From NCBI GenBank assembly GCA_001931905.2, contig MSJI02000457.1:58411-122410 (forward strand): 64,000 nucleotides of DNA. Reading direction: 5' to 3'. This DNA comes from Cladosporium sp. IMV 00045 (lineage: Eukaryota > Ascomycota > Dothideomycetes > Cladosporiales > Cladosporiaceae). Shown here in pieces: positions 32,978-42,786 of the stretch. The notes under the pieces were generated by a model. That model had not been told where the DNA came from. It was given only the letters and a program-made list of their open reading frames with translations, and ran no database searches. Position 1 is the first letter of the stretch. Each line of letters begins with the position of its first letter. The position numbers were made by a program, and so were the translations under genes.

Positions 32978-34102
32978 ATGTCCGCCCCTAAGCAGATCTT
33001 CGTCGGCGTCGTCGGTGTCGGCGGCGTGGGCAAGGCTTTCCTCGGCCAGCTCGACCACATCCGCCAGCGTCTGGCCAAGCAGCCCGTCCCAGTCAACCTC
33101 TCGCTCATCCTGGTCCGCCGCAGCACCAAGCAGCTCTTCAGCCGCGACTTCAAGCCCATCGACATCCCCTCCGCCCTCTCCCAGCTCGACCAATCCTCCG
33201 AAGCCCAGCAACCCTTCCCCTCCACCCTCGACCAGCTCGCTCAAGCTCCCGGCCGTGTCATCCTCGTCGACAACACCTCAGACCAGACCCTCGCCGAGTC
33301 ATACCCTTCCATCCTCTCCAAGGGCCTCAGCATCGTCACCCCTAACAAGAAGGCCTTCTCCCACACCCACGCTCTCTGGCAGCAAATCCAGGCCGCGGCC
33401 GCCAACGGCTCAGGCCCCGCGAGCGCCGGCCATGTATACCACGAGAGCACCGTCGGCGCCGGTCTCCCCGTTCTCAGCACCTTGAACGAGCTGGTCGAGA
33501 CCGGCGACCAGGTGACCAAGATCGAGGGCGTCTTCAGCGGCACCATGAGCTTCCTCTTCAACGCCTTCATGCCCGTCGGCGGCGGCGGCGGCTCTTTCGC
33601 TGCTGAAGTCACCAAAGCGAAAGAGCTGGGCTACACCGAGCCCGACCCACGCGACGACCTCAACGGCCTCGACGTCGCTCGCAAGCTGACCATCCTGGCC
33701 CGCCTGGCCGGCCTCCCCGTAGAATCCCCGACCTCCTTCCCCGTACAATCGCTCATCCCCTCCGAGCTGGAGAGCTGCAGCAGCGGCGACGAGTTCCTGC
33801 AACGCCTGCCGGAATTCGATTCGCGCATGGAAGAGCTGAAGGAGTCCGCGCGCAAAGAGGGCAAAGTTGTGCGATTCGTGGGCAGCATCGACGTCGGCAA
33901 GAAGGAGGTCAAGGTCGGGCTGGAGAAGTTCGACGCCAGCCACCCGATCGCAGCGCTCAAGGGCAGTGACAACATCATCAACTTCTACACGGAGAGGTAT
34001 GGCGGCAACCCCCTGATCATTCAGGGCGCGGGCGCTGGTGCGGAGGTAACTGCTATGGGCGTCACGGGCGATTTGCTTAAGGTTGTTAGGTCGTTGCAGT
34101 AG
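32978..34102 (+). CDS. hom6: Homoserine dehydrogenase (copy 2, 374 aa)
   Basis: Second homoserine dehydrogenase. It differs from the copy at 14198-15322 only at residue 3 (S/A) and near the C terminus (YGRNP/YGGNP). The Rossmann loop, the EPDPRDDLNGLDV signature and the length are the same. An in-frame upstream extension exists to 32828 but begins without ATG and is read as leader. The 3' flank diverges quickly after the stop and differs fully from copy 1 beyond about 34,260. Confidence 0.95.
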   Translation: MSAPKQIFVGVVGVGGVGKAFLGQLDHIRQRLAKQPVPVNLSLILVRRSTKQLFSRDFKPIDIPSALSQLDQSSEAQQPFPSTLDQLAQAPGRVILVDNTSDQTLAESYPSILSKGLSIVTPNKKAFSHTHALWQQIQAAAANGSGPASAGHVYHESTVGAGLPVLSTLNELVETGDQVTKIEGVFSGTMSFLFNAFMPVGGGGGSFAAEVTKAKELGYTEPDPRDDLNGLDVARKLTILARLAGLPVESPTSFPVQSLIPSELESCSSGDEFLQRLPEFDSRMEELKESARKEGKVVRFVGSIDVGKKEVKVGLEKFDASHPIAALKGSDNIINFYTERYGGNPLIIQGAGAGAEVTAMGVTGDLLKVVRSLQ

Positions 34103-35105
34103 ATTTAGGGAAGAGATTCGGTAGAAGTGGAAATGACAAAGAGGAACGCGATCATGATACAGCCGAAAATGTCGTTTCATCCTTTCCGTTCGAACTCGCA
34201 ATTCTTCAATTTCATGCCATTCACGACTTGAACATCGCTCTCGAATCAGTCGTGTTGGTGTTTCCCGAGACAATCTACATATGTCCGGTGATTTTGAACG
34301 AGAAGTGTAAAACCAAATCAGAGAATACCAGGGCAGATGATCTTCGACCTGTAAGGCCACCGAGTAAGGTGGATTTTGTCGATGGTTTTGGATATTGCAG
34401 AAAACAGGATTGGAGATAGGCAGTTGCCTTCTCTTGAGGCATCGTTTTTTTTTTTTTTTTAATTTGAGTTTTTCTTTTGAGATATCTTCAATTTTTTTGT
34501 GGCGATCGAGAAAAGCTCACACTTCGTTCATGGTGACTGCAACATTGAGTACACTTCATGTTGATATTAGTATGGTTGTTTGACTTGATGTAACATCTCA
34601 AGTCAGACGCCGCACGCTCGAGAAGTGATGCCGAACATGAGTACTAGTCATTTGTCGCGTCTTCAACACATGGGATTATGATCAAAAAGCATCCGAAACT
34701 ATATGATCGATTATCGAATGTCGTTCTAACAACAAATTACATAATTCATAACATTTCACAGTCGTTGCGAAAACACCATCCCCAGCCAAGAAGACGGCAT
34801 GATTTGACCCGGCTCGGCAACGTGACGGCATTGGCAGGGAGTGAGGGCTGCTCAGGCTGATGGGCCAGGCTGATCCCGAGGACTAGAACATTGTTACCGT
34901 ACCTTACCCTTACCATCTTTTGTACATTAATCAATACATTCAATACTCTCACTATTACCAGCCCCAACAGATCCCTTTCCGGATTTCCACCATACAATAC
35001 CACCATGACTTGAGCGAACCCTGGACCATCTTCTTTCTTCACACGCAAACGCCCTCCACACCAGCCCTCAGCGGGCCCTTGTAAACCAACCAACAAACCC
35101 CGAGA
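34103..35105. other. Intergenic region, 1.0 kb, with poly-T tract
   Basis: The first ~150 bp resemble the copy-1 3' flank weakly. A run of 16 T is at 34,445-34,460. The rest is AT-richer spacer and the leader of the next gene. No gene seen. Confidence 0.5.
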
Positions 35106-37922
35106 ATGGGTGTCCCCGTCGAGATCGAGAACAACCGATACGCCAACGCGCCCATCCCCTCCTACGACGAAGCCGTCGCCCAGTCTTCCACCGGCCCCAC
35201 AGAAGTCAGCGACGATGCAGAGCGACAAGGCCTCCTCGGCCAAAGCAGCCAGCAGCAGGCGGCTGACACCCGCACGAGATCTGGTGGCTACCGAGCGCCC
35301 ACGGTGGAATCCGCGCGCTCCAGCATAGAGTCCGACCTCAGCGTGCCGGAAATGGTGGGGGACGGGGAGGAAGCGCGCAGAGAGGTCGAGCAGTTCGATT
35401 ACTTGGAGCCTGGGGAGAGTGAGGACGGGGCAAGGCGGCAGGCCAGACTCTACCACCGCGCGCGGTTACGCAACAAAGTCAGCCAGGGCCTGGCGAATCT
35501 GAGCGCGACTCTGTCGGCCATCCGATTACCCTCGTTCCGCTCTCTGTATTCGCCCGTCACGACGACGGATTCCGACGCTGCCGAAGCGCAGCCCCAGCCC
35601 AACACCACTGAGCCATGGATTAGCAGAATACGCGCTCGGATGCCCTCCATGCCGGAAGGCTTCAGCATGGGCGCGGCGACATTCGCGCGACTATTCGGGC
35701 TGTTCACCATCTTCTCGCTGATCTGGGTGCTGTTCGCGATGGACATCTTCCCATCGGGGATGTCGCGCATGGGAATGCACTTCGACCCGGAATCGGTGCG
35801 GAGCTACGTGCAAGAGCACCTGGACGCGGCGAACATCGGGGCGGCGCTGCGGCACGTCACGTCCTTCGACCACGTGGCGGGCACGGAGGGGGATCTCTAC
35901 CTGGCGCGTTGGATGGAGGAGAAGTGGATTGAGGAGGGCATGTTTGACGATATCAAGCTGTGGTCGTATTACGTTTACTTGAACTATCCTACAAAAGACG
36001 GGCGGGGCGTGGAGATCGTCGCGCCGGAAGGGAAAAAATGGAAGGCTGCGTTGGAGGAGAACAATGCGTACCCCGATTTGCCCGAGAGGGTGCAGACGCT
36101 GGCGTGGCATGGGCACAGTAAGAGTGGGGAGGCTGAGGGGCCTTTGATATATGCCAACGGGGGGAGTGGGGAGGATTTCAAGCTTTTGCAGGCAAAGGGG
36201 GTTGTGACGAATGGCACGATTGCGCTGGTGCGGTATCATGCCATGCAGGACGATCGGGCGTTGAAAGTCAAGGCTGCTGAGGATGTGGGCTGCGTGGGAG
36301 TGTTAATGTACTCGGATCCTGCGGACGATGGTGCAGGGAGAGGGAAGACATGGCCGGAGGGTCCGTGGCGACCTGCGGATGCTGTGGAGAGAGGGTCTGT
36401 GGGCTTGATGAGCTGGGTGGTTGGAGATCCTCTGACGCCGGGATGGGCCAGCACTGAGAGTAACAAACGCCTCGCGATCGAAGACAGCCCTGGTCTGGTC
36501 AGCATTCCGAGTCTGCCGCTAGCTTGGAGAGATGCCGAGCCGTTGCTCAATGCTATCAAGGGTCACGGTTTCGACGTGCCGGAGAAATGGGTTGGAGGTC
36601 CTCCTGACTTTGCCAAAACATGGAGCTCCGGAAACGCAACAAGCGATGCTCCAGTGGTGCACTTGAAGAACATCAACGAAGACGTGAATAAAAAGGAAAT
36701 TTGGAATCTCCACGGACTCATCCAGGGCATCGAGACGCCCAGCAAGAAAATTATCATCGGCAACCACCGCGACTCGTGGTGTTTCGGCTCTGTCGACGCT
36801 GGATCAGGATCCGCTGTGATGATGGAGCTGGTACGCATCTTCGGTGAACTGCGCAAGCTAGGCTGGCGGCCTCTTCGCACGATCGAGTTTGCCAGTTGGG
36901 ACGCGGAAGAATTCAACATGATGGGCAGCACAGAATACGTGGAAGACAACATCGAGTACCTCCGCGACAACGCAATCGCATACTTGAACGTGGGAGCCGG
37001 CGTGTTTGGACGCAACTTCCGCGCCGCAGGAAGTCCTCTGTGGGAACGCTCGCTTCTCCGCGTGCTCGACCGCGTCAGCGATCCAGCCACCAACAACTCC
37101 TTGAGACAGCTCTGGGACGAAAGCCAGAGCAAGTTAGAAGGACTAGGAGCCGGAAGCGACTACGTCGCCTTCCAAGACATCGCCGGCACGTCCAGCATCG
37201 ACTTCGGCTTCGAAGGACCCACGCACGGCTACCCAGCCCACTCCTGCTACGAGAACATGGACTGGATGGACCGCTTCGGCGACCCAGACGGACTCCCCTA
37301 CCACCACGCCCTGGCCCAAGTCTGGGCCCTCCTCATCCTCGAAGTCGCCGACCGACCCCTCCTCCCCTACGACCTCACCCACTACGCCGACGCCCTGCAG
37401 TCCTACATCGAAACGCTGCGCACCGACGCGCAGATAACCTTCGCCGCCTCGTCCGGGAACAAGAAACCCGACACGAAACTCACAACCGCCACATTCGACC
37501 TCACCCCCCTCGAAGACGCCGTTTCGTCCCTACGCGCTGCGACGGAGAAGTTCCATTCCTTCGAAGACACCTGGACGCGCCAGGTCCTCGAGCGCGGCGG
37601 ACTAGAAAGCAACGCGTTCACCTTCCGGCGTCTGGATTGGAACGAGCGCATGACGCGCTTCGAGAGCGACTTGCTCGACTTGCCGGATAAAGAATCCAAA
37701 GATCCGGAAGAGAAGAAGAGGGAGTCATACGGCATTCCCGGGCGCGAGCAGTTCAAGCACGTTGTTTTCGGGCTGAGGGCGGGGGACGGGTATGCCGAGG
37801 CGCATTTTCCGGCTGTCAGGGATGCGTTGGCCAGGAGGGATTGGGAGGGGGCAAAGAGGATGGTGGAGGTGGCGGCAAGGAGGATTAGGAGGGCGGGGGA
37901 GGGGTTGGTTGATAGTAAGTGA
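35106..37922 (+). CDS. Transferrin receptor / glutamate carboxypeptidase II-like membrane protein (938 aa)
   Basis: Type II membrane protein of the M28B family; fungal relatives are called Tre2-like or glutamate carboxypeptidase-like. The cytosolic tail contains IPSYDEAV at residues 17-24, close to the PPxY-type motif that recruits Rsp5 ubiquitin ligase. The membrane helix is about 193-213. A protease-associated domain follows, then the M28 domain and a C-terminal dimerisation-like region. By spacing with human GCPII, zinc ligands H554, D564 and E602 and the catalytic-base position E601 are present. The ligand equivalent to Asp453 is Gly630 (in YLNVGAGVFG), while the last His is probably H712. 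Peptidase activity is therefore doubtful. A trafficking-adaptor role as for yeast Tre1/Tre2 is an alternative. Single exon. Confidence 0.88.
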   Translation: MGVPVEIENNRYANAPIPSYDEAVAQSSTGPTEVSDDAERQGLLGQSSQQQAADTRTRSGGYRAPTVESARSSIESDLSVPEMVGDGEEARREVEQFDYLEPGESEDGARRQARLYHRARLRNKVSQGLANLSATLSAIRLPSFRSLYSPVTTTDSDAAEAQPQPNTTEPWISRIRARMPSMPEGFSMGAATFARLFGLFTIFSLIWVLFAMDIFPSGMSRMGMHFDPESVRSYVQEHLDAANIGAALRHVTSFDHVAGTEGDLYLARWMEEKWIEEGMFDDIKLWSYYVYLNYPTKDGRGVEIVAPEGKKWKAALEENNAYPDLPERVQTLAWHGHSKSGEAEGPLIYANGGSGEDFKLLQAKGVVTNGTIALVRYHAMQDDRALKVKAAEDVGCVGVLMYSDPADDGAGRGKTWPEGPWRPADAVERGSVGLMSWVVGDPLTPGWASTESNKRLAIEDSPGLVSIPSLPLAWRDAEPLLNAIKGHGFDVPEKWVGGPPDFAKTWSSGNATSDAPVVHLKNINEDVNKKEIWNLHGLIQGIETPSKKIIIGNHRDSWCFGSVDAGSGSAVMMELVRIFGELRKLGWRPLRTIEFASWDAEEFNMMGSTEYVEDNIEYLRDNAIAYLNVGAGVFGRNFRAAGSPLWERSLLRVLDRVSDPATNNSLRQLWDESQSKLEGLGAGSDYVAFQDIAGTSSIDFGFEGPTHGYPAHSCYENMDWMDRFGDPDGLPYHHALAQVWALLILEVADRPLLPYDLTHYADALQSYIETLRTDAQITFAASSGNKKPDTKLTTATFDLTPLEDAVSSLRAATEKFHSFEDTWTRQVLERGGLESNAFTFRRLDWNERMTRFESDLLDLPDKESKDPEEKKRESYGIPGREQFKHVVFGLRAGDGYAEAHFPAVRDALARRDWEGAKRMVEVAARRIRRAGEGLVDSK

Positions 37923-38809
37923 TGTTGAGGGTGGCGTGGGAGATGGGAAGTGCAATTTTTCTTTCTTTTGTCTATCTCACATCATTTTGAGACCTAGCTT
38001 TTTTTTCGTATTGTTTTCTGGAAAGTTTTATCTGGTCTGGCGCGGCGTTTTGGCGAAAAGGAATGTTCTGGTCATGGAGGAACCTGGTGTGATATCTTCA
38101 AGGCTGAGGAGGGGGGAAATGTTGGCATGCTTGCATGCTAGTTAATTGGCATACATCCTGTCATCAGGTCTCATTTGTACAAGTATTTCATTTTATCTGT
38201 CTAAGGAGGTTCCAATTACATTCTTGACCACGTGACTGCATAACTGATAGGTGTCAGCGGCAAAAGGCGGAGAACAGATCTTGGGAGCAGGTGGGCTAAT
38301 AATTAAGAGCATGGCGCAGCAGCAAGTGGTACGAGTTCTTCGTTTGCTTGGAGCCTTGGGAGAAGTCACCCGGTTAGGTAGCAATATTGTCAGCGCTCGA
38401 ACTCTCTTATGTACAAATTACATCACTCAGTGCATAAGATATTCACAGTCTGAGCCACATTGCCGCTGTTGCCTGGTTGAATCTCGTCATCAGTCAAGAA
38501 AATAAATAACAATAAACCCTCGGAAGCTCTTGTTGTTGCAAGGGTCCTCGGCCTGTCTCTCTTCCCCAGCCAAAAGCTTCCCCCGAAGAACGTCAAACCG
38601 CCAACCGCCGACGCCAAAACTGCCAACCGTCGTCACCCTAAACAAACCCGCGCCCCGTCCTTCTCAGCCCTATACCCTTCTTGCTACTTACCTCCACTGC
38701 ACTTCACACCTACATTACCTCCGAACACACTGCATACTTGGACTACTTGCTCTAAAATTGACGCAATACAACACGTCAGAAACAGACGACTTCCTCGAGC
38801 TCCTCCAAA
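37923..38809. promoter_or_regulatory. Intergenic region and TVP18 promoter, 0.9 kb
   Basis: 3' end of the preceding gene and promoter/leader of TVP18. Short frames only. The final ~200 bp before the start are C-rich, common in fungal leaders. Nothing else seen. Confidence 0.4.
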
Positions 38810-39480
38810 ATGACTCTCGCCGAAGAATTCAGGTCGCGGAACTTTAGTAAGAAGACCACCTATGCGCTTAGCAAAGACACATCGCATTTCTTTGAGAAGC
38901 CATTGAGCTCTTGCGGGACAGCTGCTAACCTCTCTCTCTCCCTCAACAGGTATCTACGGCCAGTGGTACGCGCAACCGCCTCCACTCTGATCCCACCTCT
39001 CGCGAAAGCTAACACCGCGCCAGGACCGGCGTGCTCTGCATAATCCTCTGCTTCGCTCTGGGCATCGCCAACATCTTCCACTTCGACATCATCATCCTGT
39101 GGAGCGTGTTATGCTTGTACGTCTCCATCTCACCCCCCTACACCAGCCACACCCGCAAAACTAACCCCAACTGTTACAGCATATCATCCTTCATCCTAAT
39201 CTTCATCGAAATCCCGCTCCTGCTGCGCGTCTGCCCGACGTCCGAGAAATTCGACTCCTTCATCCGCCGCTTCGAGACCAACTATATGCGCGCCGCCATC
39301 TACGCCGTCATGAGCGTGGTGCAGTGGCTGTCTCTGATCCGCTACGCGACGAGCCTGATCGCGGCGGCGGTCGTGTTGCTTATCGCTGCGGCTTTCTACG
39401 CTCTGGCGGGGCTGAAGAAGCAGGAGTTTGCCGCGAGTAAGACGTTGGGCGGGCAGGGGGTGGCGCAGATGATTGTTTAG
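38810..39480 (+). CDS. tvp18: Golgi membrane protein Tvp18 (4 exons, 148 aa)
   Basis: Small four-helix Golgi membrane protein linked to vesicle traffic. Exons 38810-38846, 38950-38965, 39024-39116 and 39180-39480; all introns are GT-AG and the frame is kept for 149 codons. The spliced N terminus reads MTLAEEFRSRNFSIYGQW, then TGVLCIILCFALGIANIF, as in the family. Four hydrophobic segments are visible, near residues 19-35, 40-60, 85-105 and 108-125. The second exon is only 16 nt and easily missed. Length equals that of typical fungal Tvp18. Confidence 0.92.
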
Positions 39481-40795
39481 GGTATCCTGGTTGCTGTTGC
39501 TGATAAGGAGGGAGGAGGCGATGAGATTGGGGGGAGTTTGTACGAAACGAGAGAGGTGGGAGACTTGTGTAAGAGTGAACAGAAGAGCGCGGATGGGGTG
39601 GATACGCTGTACGGAAAGACGAGAACGAGCTACGGAAACTACTGTGACGGGAAACCTTTTTAGACGATGGATGAGCTTCTTCGCGCGTGCTGGACATTGC
39701 CCTGGCGTTTTTTCTTGTATCTGTCTATCTCTGTGTGTATGGATCTTTTTTCTCAGGGAGACATCACCGTCTTCTTCTCACTGTCTTCTTTTGGCCTGAG
39801 AATCGTGTGTACCATGGTATTGGAGTTAGCGGCAAAAATGGCTTACGAAGAGAAGGTAGACAAACGCAAACAGAAGGAGCTCAGTCGCCGATTGCCTCGG
39901 CATGGTCGCGGAGCGGAGAGGAGAGGAGAGGAGAGGGCAGGAGGGGACAGACGAGGTTGTTGCAAACTATGTGTGCGGTCAGGTCCCTGTTTCTAGGGCT
40001 TCTTTTGGATGTAAGATCATGGAGTCTTCGCGAACGGCCGTGGGTTCTGATATTCGTCTTTTTGTCGACTGCGCCGCGTCCCCCTCGGAAAGATGGCAAG
40101 AAGGGGAGGATAACACAGAAAGTTTGGTGTGGAGGTGTAGTTGAGAAAGTTGTGGTGAGGTGAGGTTGAGGCAAGGTAAGCTTGTTTAAGGTTATTTAAG
40201 GTTCATTCAATGTCAATGTCAAGTCGATGGGAATATTGCAAGGAAACGAGGAAGGTACACCCCAGCTCTCTCAAGTTTCTGGAGTGGACGACAAGGCTTC
40301 AGTTACGGTATCGTACCATCTGTTGCATATTTCTCCATTGCTTTGCAAGACTCCTCTCTCGCAATCAGTCGATACTCACGCTACAAAGTCAAGATGTATC
40401 ATTGAGAACACTCACCAGGACATCACATCTTTTGGCAAGGCAAGTCGATTGTCAGTCCACTCGCGCTCACCGACAGCCGTTCCAAAGGCCACGGCTAGCT
40501 GTAGTCTCGAAGCACTTGTCCGTGACTGACGATGGAGGTCAAGGGCATCGGGCTCTTCGAAGCTACAAGCCAGAGTACTCCGACGAGTTGCGACTACAAC
40601 CCTCCATCTGCCTGGCCTTCCCACAATGCGTTCTTTTGTCGGAGTACAATCTCTTTCTCTCATCACCAGCTCTCCATTGGATATAGCCCGGCCTGCGCTC
40701 GTCAAGGCTCAGCATCAGTTATCGATGTGTGCTCGTCGCTTCGGATCAGAGCATTTCTTGAACCCCAAATCTCTGCGATCTCGCCTGTCAAAGTC

Positions 40796-40952
40796 TTTGC
40801 CAGAGGCTGGCTGAGACTTCTTTTTGCTGCAGGATTTATCCTCTGTGTGCTCGTCACCTCGAACCACACTCGTGGGTAAACCTCCAACCCAGACAATGTC
40901 GCGCGGTACCTTTGCCCCAGAGGCTGGCTGAAGGTGTCTTTCGCTGCAGGAT
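40796..40952 (+). repeat. Two imperfect ~40-bp direct repeats, 115 bp apart
   Basis: Both contain AGAGGCTGGCTGA followed, after a variable part with TCTT, by GCTGCAGGATT. Units at 40,796-40,836 and 40,911-40,952. Confidence 0.6.
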
Positions 40953-42713
40953 TGGATCTTTCGACGCAATTTTTCGCCTATTCAATCTCAATCCGTGAGA
41001 CGTCTGGTGTGATAGGGGTCCGCCGGAGCTGTCAGAGATGTTTGTTCCTGCAGGTGTCAAGCTGACATGTGCAGCTCTCATCTCTTGCATGAGGGCTGCA
41101 CTGCTACTTGTATGTGCGGACTTGCACCGTCGTGGATTCGTACCTCAGCCAGCCAGCTGTGTGTTCTGAACTCATGATGGAGTTATCAGCTATTTGCTGT
41201 CCGTTGACCTAACAGCTAACAGTTTATCCGGTATTCCTGGATCAGTCGGTCCCGTTAGGAGATGATAAATGTCAGACCAATGCGTATTTGCGAGAGCCCC
41301 TCATGATTCCTGCCCTGGTCTTTGCACCGAGCTCAGCGAGTTCAGTCCGATTGCCCTAGACGATGCGACATCAAAGCTTGACAATCGAAGGCCACCGAAC
41401 ACCTATAAGTGAGATGTTCTGGGCGGCGTAGCTACTGGCTCATCACCATTGGTTGCCAGGCAAGCCATCCTCATGCAAACCGTGGTGCTCACATCTCACA
41501 GTCTCACTGTCAAGCGAACACATGATGTTCTCGAGGCTATACAAATACCCGCTTATGACCTCGCTTCCAGAGCTGTGGGAGAGCTGCACGATCGCGAGTG
41601 GACATCACCATTTGGGTCTTCTGGCCCTAGAAGCGCATTAGCATGTAGTTAGTGGCAGGCTGGGAGCTGCATGAGCACATCCACCATCCACAAAATGGAC
41701 AAGGGTGTTTTGACCAGTCAAACTAGCCGGCCTGTCATTTTGTGTGGAGAGGAGCGAGACGTGACGCGGCGATCTGCTTGATCTACTGTTCCGTCCCGGC
41801 GTGCCGTGCCCTATAGCCCATGCTGAAATCATCCTCTCCATCTTTACCCTCCTAATCGGGAATTTGCAGTCCACCTCACTTCTGCACACACCAGATGAGG
41901 ACTTTCCCTCGGACTGTCTTCCACCTTCCGGAGCTCTGAGCTGTGAGCTCATCACCATCTGGCTATCTTCTTCGGGCTATTCTGATCGTTCGGGCAAAAC
42001 TTTCATCTGCCATTCTCCACCGAAGTGGATGCATGTTGCGATTTTGCCTGCGTTCAACTCCACGGACGCCACATTCGCACCCCTCGCTTACCGCGCTCAT
42101 GGTAGTGGCAGGATTTGTGAGATCATTCCCTCTGGCCGCGGACCCTCGAGGCTCAAGATACTTGTAAGAATGACAAGTGACACCGACAGTCATGATTCGT
42201 GTTCGTGACCCTGTGGCTAGTCGAGATTCAAGAATCTCATCATTAGCTCCGTGTCTCTTAGACGAAGCCATTCATCCGTTACGTTCAATCACAAGGCATC
42301 GACCAGCTGCCAATGCCAGGACAGTTCGCCAATGCAGTAGTCCCTCGCCACCGTACCATCTAGCACCCGGACAAGGTAGAGTCGTACCGTAAGCTTCCAT
42401 CTGGATCGTCGACAGCGGCAACATTTTGCCCTCGACCTTTGAGCTGCGTATGCAAACACTCATCTTCACGTTCCTCGGTCAAGGTCTCCCACTAATGCAT
42501 GTATGCGAAGCCATGTCATCCGTTTGGTCGGAAAACCCAGAGATGAGGTCTCGGACCCGCCGATGCACAGATGCAGCATCGCGATATTGCGGAGACTGCA
42601 TATCGACGCAACGCTAACCATCACTACCACCCATAGTGGAAGATCTGACCTCCAGCGAGTGACGCGCTCAGCTCCCAACCCCTTGGGAAATAATGGGGAA
42701 GCATAGCTCTGCA

Positions 42714-42720
42714 TATAAAA
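42714..42720 (+). promoter_or_regulatory. TATA-like box of the coiled-coil gene
   Basis: TATAAAA located 67 nt before the start codon of the gene at 42787, a plausible core-promoter distance for a fungal gene. Confidence 0.45.
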
Positions 42721-42786
42721 TGCTCCGGGCCTCAGGGTCGCGTGTTGGAATCCTCCATCATCCAAAAAAATTCCCCCCATTCCATC

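Larger units (their letters stand above)
25513..34255 (+). repeat. Right unit of the ~8.7 kb direct segmental duplication
   Basis: Second copy of qutC (partial), qutA, qutR and homoserine dehydrogenase, same order and orientation as 6725-15495. Flanks on both sides differ from those of the left unit. The right edge is fuzzy: weak similarity continues to about 34,255. Confidence 0.9.
39481..42786. other. Gene-poor region, 3.3 kb
   Basis: No gene recognised. Contents: a GGAGA microsatellite-like run at about 39,911-39,940; short TTTAAGGTT direct repeats near 40,185-40,200; an imperfect 40-bp repeat at 40,796-40,836 and 40,911-40,952; and a TATAAAA at 42,714-42,720 ahead of the next gene. Open frames of 100-160 codons (for example 40210-40686 and 41801-42208) lack any family resemblance and show no coding codon pattern. 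It could be decayed mobile DNA, but no terminal repeats or transposase fragments were seen. Confidence 0.5.

Noticed and set aside
36896..37690. 264-codon frame inside the carboxypeptidase II-like gene
   Set aside because: Arg/Pro-rich shadow of the real frame, which carries all family motifs.
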